Origin: Callorhinus ursinus
Taxonomy: Eukaryota; Chordata; Mammalia; Carnivora; Otariidae
Direction: 5' to 3'
DNA length: 64,000 nucleotides
Assembly: GCF_003265705.1 (NCBI RefSeq)
Contig: NW_020312817.1
Coordinates: 51,869,504-51,933,503 of the forward strand
Shown here one piece after another: positions 53,201 through 64,000 of this stretch. A program made the position numbers and the translations under genes. Each line of letters starts with the position of its first letter. The stretch's first letter is position 1. Under the pieces are notes generated by a model. That model ran no database searches, had not been told where the DNA came from, and saw only the letters and a list, made by a program, of their open reading frames with translations.

Positions 53201-54197
53201 TGTTTTTTTTTCCTTTCCAGACACTCTTCTCCACATCCTGATGGTGCTGTCAACTACAGAAAAGGGGCATGACCCGGCATGGCCAATCAGAACATTCCAT
53301 TCCTCACCCTCAGGCTGGCATGGGCACATGGCCACGAGAGCCAGTCAGTCACACCCAAGACTGTAACAGCATTATGGAGAAAACAGCACTCTCCCCTCTG
53401 TGGTCTCCAGCTGTGAGGGAAACAGAGGATGCCAGGTGGGCTGTGCTATTTCACCTAGCAGGGCTTTACTGTCTGCAAAGTTGATGTCGGCGCCATTTTT
53501 GTTACCACCCAGAGTGAGCCAGTGTGAGAATGAGGCCAAGACAGAGGAGCGAGTCAGAGGCAGAGCCCCAGGGATACTTTGCGAACCCCCATTTCCTGCC
53601 AGACTTAATGCCTGCTTCGCCCCTTGGGCTCTCCTGTCCATCTGAGCCCTTAAACTCCTTTTCTCTCTGTAGCCCATTTCACTGAGTTTCTATTCCTTAC
53701 GGTACCTAGCCAGGCTTCTCAGACCCTGACTCTGAGGTCTGCCAAGGCCTTTACCCCCCCACCCCTCAGCTGGAGCCACAAGCCCACCCCCAGGCCCTGC
53801 CTTGTACCCAGGCCAGGCCCTTTCTGACAGGACAAAGGGGGTCAACACAAACCAGCCTTGCCCCATGAGACCTCCAGCTGGGGCTGCTCCAGCCGGGACA
53901 GCAACTTCCTCCCGCCTTAGCCTGAGCACGAGCCCAGCGGCCTGGAGCTCTGCCGTCTCCTTCCAGCCACCTCACAACTTGGCCCCAAGACATCATCAGA
54001 CATCTGGCATTATCTGGCCCCCAGGGGGTTTCCTCTCCCATACTGCCACCCCTGGACCTGGTCCACCATCAAGGCCCTCAGACCACCGCCAGTCTCAACT
54101 CCCTTCCCCATATCCATCCTGTCAGATCCTGGGCCTGTCCTCTGTACCCCTGGCTCAGGGCAAAGCCCCACGGCTCCTCCCTCCGACCAAATCCTCA

Positions 54198-54238
54198 CAC
54201 ACACGCACACACATGCACACACACGCACACACACACAA
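54198..54238. repeat. Imperfect (CA)n microsatellite
   Basis: ACACACAC interrupted by G and T over about 40 bp in intron 30. Confidence 0.85.
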
Positions 54239-54971
54239 AACTGGTGCACATGGACACACTCAGATCCCATCAGCTATCAAAGCTGGTGGAACCTGCTCTC
54301 TGAGTCACAGTCCAAAACCCCGGGGGCTGGGCAGTCCTGGCTGGATTTCAGAGGAAGGGCCTCATGCTGGGCATCTCTCCCACCTCCAGGAATCCCCAGA
54401 CCAAAACAGAGTAGAGAATGACCCTACTAAGACTGTCCAGGAAGGGCCTGCTCATCTTTTGGGGGAACACATCAGCCAGACCCTGGTAACCTGGAGCTGA
54501 CCCCAATTTTACTGGCTCCAGAAAGTGTACTCTAAGTCAGGACCACCAGCCTGAGGTTCAGTTTCTGAGGTACATCTCTCCCCCAAAATCTCAGGGATGC
54601 CATGAGATAGCTTCGGTCCAACCAAGGAGGACTCATGTCCAACCAAGGACATTTCAGGGGTCGTCCGACCTCTCTGACTACTCCCAGGGGCTAGGCCAAA
54701 GCCTCTCAAACCCACCCTGTGGCAGCCAGCCTCTTCGAGGAGAACCAGGTCCCTTGGCTCCAGTCAGAGGTCAGACCTGTGACCTCGGTCTGACCAAGAC
54801 CCTCTCTGCCTGCTTCCCTCTTGGCCACACAAAGAAGCAGCAGGTCTCCCAGTGCCAAGAAGGAGCTGTTTTATATTAGGAGGACACCCAGACTACCATC
54901 CACTTTCCCCACAGGCGACCCCAAAGGAACTAAAGCCAAGGTGACCAGCCGATGTTCCCTCCAAAGTCCTA

Positions 54972-57074
<2,103 letters not shown>

Positions 57075-57217
57075 CCTCTTCAGGGCCTCCATCTGGCTCA
57101 GGTCCCTCCTGCGCAGGCGGACCCAGCGCCGCCGGCGGTGAGTGTAATACATCTTCTCAGCAGGAACCCAGTGCTTTGGCTTCCGATCCGGGGGGATGGT
57201 GATACTGTACTCCCAGC
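57075..57217 (-). CDS. DYSF: DYSF exon 29 (inner DysF domain, end)
   Basis: 143 nt. It begins with two bases of the split Gly codon and ends in phase 0 at AGG|GTGAGT. It encodes [20 protein letters not shown], then [18 protein letters not shown], then LSQMEALKR. The Arg-rich strand supplies the arginines that stack against the Trp residues of exon 28. These positions align with human Arg1038, Arg1041 and Arg1046. Confidence 0.97.
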
Positions 57218-57418
57218 CTGGGGGAAAGGTGCCTGTCGGTCACTGCCCAAGCCATTCCCCATCTCTCCAGAGGCTATCTCTCCTTCCCAGGCACAGTCAC
57301 AGGCTCATGAGTGATAATTGACTTAATTTGTAGCTGTAAGTGAGGGCCAATCCAGAAAGTCCCCCAGAGGAAGAAGCCCAGTGAAGGCCAGTGCCCCAGG
57401 GCACGAGGCCTGCACTCA

Positions 57419-57592
<174 letters not shown>

Positions 57593-57641
57593 CTAGGGCA
57601 ACACAGGACAGGCAAGCGTTGAGAAGAGACAGATGTCATCA

Positions 57642-59049
<1,408 letters not shown>

Positions 59050-59093
59050 TTAGGGGGCAGGGGGCAGGCAAGGGCAGGCTAGCAGGCACTCAC

Positions 59094-59225
59094 GGTTTCA
59101 GCAAAGACGGACAGCTTTCCCTCAGCAAACTGGTTGAACTCCTTCTCATCCACAGAAAGCCCAAACCAGAGCTTCACCCGTATCTGCACTGGCATCCGGG
59201 CTCCGGGTACCCCCTCCATGGGATA
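59094..59225 (-). CDS. DYSF: DYSF exon 25 (FerB domain, end)
   Basis: 132 nt, 44 codons, phase 0-0. Acceptor GCCCAG, donor ACC|GTGAGT. It encodes [18 protein letters not shown], then [12 protein letters not shown], and ends GKLSVFAET (human about 838-881). It completes the FerB region. The end at the codon equivalent to human 881 agrees with the known human exon 25 boundary at c.2643. Separated from exon 26 by an 89-nt intron. Confidence 0.97.
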
Positions 59226-59540
59226 CTGGGCACCAGAGAAAGACAGAAACCCACAGTCCCCTTTAAGATCAGGATGTCCCCACTGAGGCGGGCCGGGGGG
59301 TCCTCCAGGGCCTGGGCATAGCAGCCTGACACCCTTAGATATGTGTCCTGTTGGAGGACTTACCAGAATTTCACAGAACAGGAATGTATAATCAAGAAGG
59401 CTTCTCCACACCTGCCAAGATTCCTTCTCTCCAAAGAAGACTGCATCATCCCCACCTAGGTGCTCTCTGCGAAGCCGAGCCAGGCCTAGACCAGAGTCCC
59501 CCATTCTCCCCTCTCCCACCACATCCCCATTTCTGTTCTC

Positions 59541-59753
59541 TTCTAGAATGACCCTGCCCAGTGGAATTTTCTGCTACAAAACGGTTTAACACCGCACAGT
59601 CCAATCTGGTAGCGCTAGCCCCATGTGGTGACTGAGCACTTGAAATGCAGCTAGAGTGACTAAGGAACTGAATTTTTAGTTTTATTTCATTTTAGTGATT
59701 TTAAATTTAAATAGCCCCTTATGGTGGCCATATTGGACAGTGCAATTCTAGAA
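59541..59753 (+). mobile_element. MER3-like non-autonomous hAT transposon with 8-bp TSD
   Basis: The body at 59549-59745 is flanked by the direct repeat TTCTAGAA at 59541-59548 and 59746-59753, the 8-bp duplication expected of hAT elements. Internal wording such as 'gagcacttgaaatgcagcta' and 'catattggacagtgcaa' matches the family also seen at 49745-49952 and, reversed, at 30865-31224. The MER3 name is from memory. Confidence 0.75.
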
Positions 59754-61284
59754 CATATCTCTGAAGGAGATACAATGATCCAGGTCTGGAAGGGGAAGAG
59801 GTTAAGGCCTCTTCCTTAATTTTCAGTTTGGTTTGTTTTGGGGGGGGGTGTTTTTGTTATTTTTGTCTTGGCTAGATGTTAGTGTGCCATCTGATATCGC
59901 TATCCTTTCAAGCACTTATCAGCATGTTAACCACTAGTCACTGGTCCTCCATTGCTTATTACCTTGAAACTTTCAGAAGCTCTGCCAAAATGCAATAACC
60001 ACAACAACCCAACATAAAACATTTATTCTCCACAACTACTTCACCGTTGGACTGAAATCAATGGTCGGATGTGGCCTGAGGAGCAGGAGCTCCTCACTCT
60101 CAGAACAACACACTGTCCCTTCAAGGAAGTAGCACATTAAGCCCCTAGGTTTTGTGAGCACGGGCCTAGAGGGGCACCTCCTTTGCAACAGGGGGCTGAA
60201 TGAGAGGAGAAAGGAACTCTGATGGCTTCAGGAGCGGAAAGGGGGGACTGAAGTAAGAGGTTGCCAACAGGCTGGGGAGGCCCGGATCCCTGGAAGGAGA
60301 GCCCAGGCCAGGTAAGGGGAAAAGGAAGGGGTGTGGGGTCTACCAAGGCAATGGCAGTCTCCCCCTGCACCCAGCCTCTCTGCTTTTGGTTCATCCTCGG
60401 TGAAGCCTGGAGGAGGCCCTGACCCTGCATGTCATCCCCTGGCAACCTCCCATGACTGTTCACTTCAGCTGTCCCCTCCCTGGGGTGGTGAGTGGCCTTT
60501 TCCCTCCAAACCACCAGCCCCAGGGAGATGGCAGGAATGCCTGACCCCCCTTTCCCCCTCCACCCCCAGTCTCTCCCCTGCCCTCCCCCAGACGGGGCCA
60601 GCCTGCCGGACCCAAAATAGCAACAGCAAATAAAGAAATGTCTAGTTTGGGGCTCCTCTCCCTCTCTACTGGTGCTCATTTTTTCCAACTTTGGTTTAAG
60701 TTAAGAAACACCAATGTTTTCTTGGTCTCTGCTTGCTGCCAACATTTTTGTAGAGCTTGCTCAGGAGCTACTGGCGGGGCTCATAAACTCAGTGGGCAAG
60801 ACTTCGAGAAACAATTCAATATCTTTTTTTTTTTGCTTGGAATCGGGGAAAATTTTTCAGTTTGTGTTTCCCCAAGGATGCAGGGCCTAGGGGTCAGAGT
60901 CTGAAGCTCATCCCACTCGAGTGCATCCCCACCTGTGCTCTAGCCAGCCAGCCTTCACTGGTGAACCCCACTGTGATGTGGTAGCTCCTTGACTTCCTTT
61001 CCCTTCTGCCCTGCTTAGCGAGGAGCTGGCTGAGGAGACAGAAAGGCAGGAAGCTAGGAGGTGAGGAAAGCACGGGGGACATGCCCCAGGTGGCATGTAG
61101 GCAGGTGGGGGGGCAGCCCACTGCCTGACACATCCCCACCCTCTTTCTAAGCAAAGCTGGCCTGTCCAATGACCCTGAGTCTGGGTATCTGCTCACCTCT
61201 GCCTCTAGTTGTGCTGATGGAGCCTCCTCTCCCCAGGGAGCAAGGGAGCACCCCAAAAGGAAAAGGGAACAAGAAGGGAGAGAA

Positions 61285-61450
61285 ACTGATATTCATTGAT
61301 CACCTCGTTTAGGCAAGATCCATGACCTGTGTCACCTAGTTCAACCCTCAAAACCTGTGAAGTGGGCAGCCTGATGCTCATGTTATAGGTGAGAAGACAG
61401 CCAGCAGTTCAGAGAGGTTAGGCAACCAACTCAAGGCCACACAGGCTTCC
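61285..61450 (-). repeat. MIR SINE fragment
   Basis: Reverse-oriented MIR wording: 'ctcaaaacctgtgaagtggg', then 'cagttcagagaggttaggca', then 'aaggccacacagg'. Old copy inside intron 24. Confidence 0.65.
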
Positions 61451-62645
61451 AGCCAACCCTGCCACCTGTCCACACACACTGTACTGTTGAAATCTGCCCT
61501 CTCCACCCAGCCCAGGACACAACAAGAAAGACTGGCCAATATATGAATGGGTTGACCAACAGGCACTCAGGGGTTCGAGGCTAGGGCTAGCCAACAATGA
61601 CTTCCTGGAAGAGGAGAGGCCGGTGCTGGTCCCTGGTGTGGATGGAAGGAGGGGCCAGGAAGGGAAGGCTGAGAGCAAGGGGCGGGGGCAGACGGGCCAG
61701 CTAGGCTGAAGGCCAGCGGCTTATAACGCCAACAGAGCCATCTGGAGTCAGCGGTGAGTGGCAAGGGGCCGGCCTGCCTCCCAGGGCCACTCCTCCTCCA
61801 GCAGGACAGCTCAGTGACAGCCCTCCAAACAGGGACCCTCCCCTAGGGTCCCGGGTGGTCACAGCCCAGGAAGGGGTTTTCCTGAATCGTGTCCTGGCCA
61901 CCAGGCCACAGTACCCCCACCAAAACAGCCTTGGCTCTATGTCCCACATTAACCCAGAGAGGAGGAGAGGGGGTGCTCAAGCACCTGCTCACATCCCTGT
62001 CACCCAGACTGAGGCTGGCCAGTACCATGAAAGAAGATGGACGGAGAGCAAGGGTGGGGGTTGGAGGAGAAAGGGGAGAAGAGACGTGGGCAGGACAACA
62101 TGAGGGGCCCTGGATTACTTGCCCCCAGCTCCCGGATGGGCCAGACACCCTCAGGCACCCTCAGTGCCCAAACACCAGCCCTCCCACAGGGAAGAACCTG
62201 AACCTGAGCATGACTCCAGCTGGAGTAAAAGCACGCGGGCAGGGCAAGGAGGTCCATACCAGGGCTCTTAGAGGCTGGGGTGGGGGCTGAGCGCTGAACC
62301 CCCCTACCAGAGACCTGGCTATGAGGTCGAGAACAGCCTCAGCAGTCAGTCCCTCCCAGACAGCCTGGGGGGCAGGAGGAGGTGGGGAGCAGGGGACATA
62401 GACCCTGCCCCATTCATTTCCAGCACCCCGTGATTTCAGCTCTCACCTGCCAACTTTCTAGCCCAGGTGTGTGGGGTCTAGGAACTTGGCAGGGGAGAGA
62501 GAAGGGAAATGGTTTTACACAAAGCCCGCCACCCCTTCTGAGAGCCTACAGACTCTCAGTGGGATGGAGACCAGGAGGAGACAAGAAAGGGGGAGGGAAC
62601 TACCTAGGAGAAAATATGACCACGACTTGAGGAAAAGGAACCCAC

Positions 62646-62801
62646 TTTGAGAAAGATGGTCTGCAGCTTCCCACAATTCTTGCCACAGTAGCTGGTGCCC
62701 CGGCGGGAGAAGAGGACCTCCTGCGCGGGCAGCCGCTGGTACGCCACTCGCTTGTCTCCCTGCAGCATCCAGATGATGATGTCAGGCAGGCTGTTCTGGG
62801 G
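62646..62801 (-). CDS. DYSF: DYSF exon 24 (FerB domain, first part)
   Basis: 156 nt, 52 codons, phase 0 at both ends. Acceptor CTCTCTCCAG, donor AAA|GTGGGT. It encodes [17 protein letters not shown], then [14 protein letters not shown], and ends IFLK. This is the start of the FerB region (human about 786-837), a ferlin-specific central module of uncertain function. The sixth codon is the Pro equivalent of human Pro791. The CGKNCGK motif and [13 protein letters not shown] are typical of dysferlin and myoferlin. The exon is symmetric, so its loss would keep the frame. Confidence 0.97.
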
Positions 62802-63439
62802 CTGGAGAGAGGGTGGTGGTCAGGGCGGGGAAGGCCCACAGCCCCACCATGAGCCACCTCTCCTCCCACTTCCAGCTCCCCCGCTGCCCACCCACAAGAG
62901 CCTCCTTGACCCCCCCTCCGGCTGGCTGGGCATCTCTGTCTTCCGTGGCTAGGAGCCCCCAAGCACGGGGCATGAGGCTGCCTCCGCTCACATGAGGAGC
63001 CTGCCAAAAATTCACTGAGCTGAGTTCACATTTTCTGGGAAGAGACACTCCGGCCTGGAGCCCAGAGCTTATCTTCTTAGATCCCCTCCACTGGGCAGAG
63101 AGATGCTCCCGGGGGCACAGAGATTGGAGGATTTGATTTGACCCGAGAGATGACATCACACTTCAGATGCTACCCTTCTTCCTCACCCCTGAGAGTAGCA
63201 GCGAATCCCCAGATATGCCCTTTCCCAAAGGACACTCCCCACCCCCCAATAGCAGGGACTTGTGGGGTCTGGTCCTTTTCCAGGCGTAGTGACATTGGGC
63301 TCTGAAAATGGTGACCAGCCCAGAACAAAACCGCAAGGCCTGAGCCCCTCAGAGCCAGTAACTCTGAGTGAGAACTGTTGGGTACAGCCCACCTGCTTCC
63401 AAGGTCGGTGAGCAAAGTGTACTCAGTGAGGTGGTGCAC

Positions 63440-63560
63440 TAGGTCTCAAACCAGGGCCACGGCTGAGAGCATTTCATGGTTTCACTTACTCCCTGCAGCA
63501 AGGACAGGCAGCCCCATTTGCCAGTGAGGAAACTTAAGCTCAAAGAGGGTAAGGAGCCAA
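63440..63560 (-). repeat. MIR SINE fragment
   Basis: The plus strand shows the reverse of the MIR core: a 'ccccatttgccagtgaggaaac' type motif followed by 'aaagagggtaaggagccaac'. Old and degraded. Confidence 0.55.
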
Positions 63561-63604
63561 CCAGGTTTTTCTGCCTCCAGATAGTGGTTCCTAACCATGA
63601 TACC

Positions 63605-63755
63605 AGTGTGGTCCCCAGAGCAGCAGCTCCTGGGAACACGCTAGAAATGCAAATTCTCAGGCTCTACCCGAGACATGCAGGGTCAGCCAGGGCTTGTAAC
63701 CTGTTTTAACAAGCCCTTCAGGGGATTCTGATGTGCATTCAAATTTGAGAAAGAC
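63605..63755 (-). mobile_element. MER5A-like hAT DNA transposon remnant
   Basis: It contains the reverse-oriented MER5A motifs 'tagaaatgcaaattctcagg' and 'gattctgatgtgcattcaaa'. This is a non-autonomous hAT element without coding capacity. Confidence 0.7.
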
Positions 63756-64000
63756 TCTCTCTGGGGTCCCTTGCAGTCAGGAGCCTCCATTTGACCTTCA
63801 CCCCTCCCAGCTGTGGCACAATCTGTGCTGAGAGTTCCAGGGGCCATCTGGGCCAAGATGATGGAAGGCAGCCCTTCCAGCCCAGGAGGATGGTCTGTAG
63901 CCACTGCATGGGATCAGCCTGTGGCTGGGCAACACAGTATTTCCCCCAGGTAGCTGGCCACATTCCCAAAGCCCTGCTCAGGGATGAGTCCAAGGCTGAC

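Larger units (their letters stand above)
59226..62645 (-). other. DYSF: Intron 24
   Basis: About 3.4 kb. It contains a MER3-like hAT copy with an 8-bp target duplication (59541-59753), an old MIR (about 61285-61450), a short poly-G tract near 59840, and otherwise unique non-coding sequence. No extra exon is evident. Confidence 0.85.
62802..64000 (-). other. DYSF: Intron 23, 3' part
   Basis: The acceptor before exon 24 is a pyrimidine tract ending CTCTCTCCAG. The intron holds an old MIR fragment (about 63440-63560) and a MER5A-like hAT remnant (about 63605-63755). The rest looks unique and non-coding. Confidence 0.85.

Overview
The window is mammalian nuclear DNA and lies entirely inside one large gene, dysferlin (DYSF), read on the minus strand. 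Seventeen exons are visible between 62801 and 15650. Each has AG/GT borders and matching codon phases, and together they give an uninterrupted 685-codon reading frame. From human DYSF landmarks I remember, they correspond to human exons 24-40, about residues 786-1470 of about 2080. The host is a carnivoran: four tRNA-derived CAN-SINEs are present, three with clean target-site duplications. Their wording looks more like an arctoid caniform (bear, seal or mustelid group) than dog or cat, but I cannot name the species.

Layout, in gene order from high to low coordinates. 64000-62802 is the end of intron 23. 62801-59094 (exons 24-25) encodes the FerB region. 59004-55056 (exons 26-30) encodes the nested DysF domain, rich in Trp and Arg. 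After the 14.5 kb intron 30, exons 31-34 (40506-28650) encode the C2D domain, which keeps all five Asp expected for calcium binding. Two 30-nt microexons (35 and 36) form a linker. Exons 37-39 (17758-16184) encode the C2E domain, which lacks most of those Asp. Exon 40 (15726-15650) is an acidic linker. Everything below 15650 is intron 40. It still contains no exon 41 at the window edge, and its first 8.3 kb is AT-rich old LINE-1 debris.

The introns hold old L1, L2, MIR, hAT (MER5A-, MER20- and MER3-like) and Tigger copies, microsatellites, and several unique stretches that could be regulatory. I found no second protein-coding gene, functional RNA gene, CRISPR array or bacterial-type system. 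Most open frames are chance products of GC-rich intron sequence. The points most worth following up are a C20 tract just upstream of microexon 36 in the transcript, a cluster of non-B-DNA-prone sequence, an exon-like segment on the plus strand, a possible extra exon in intron 40, and several candidate intronic enhancers. Repeat family names are by recall and repeat boundaries are approximate unless a target-site duplication fixes them.
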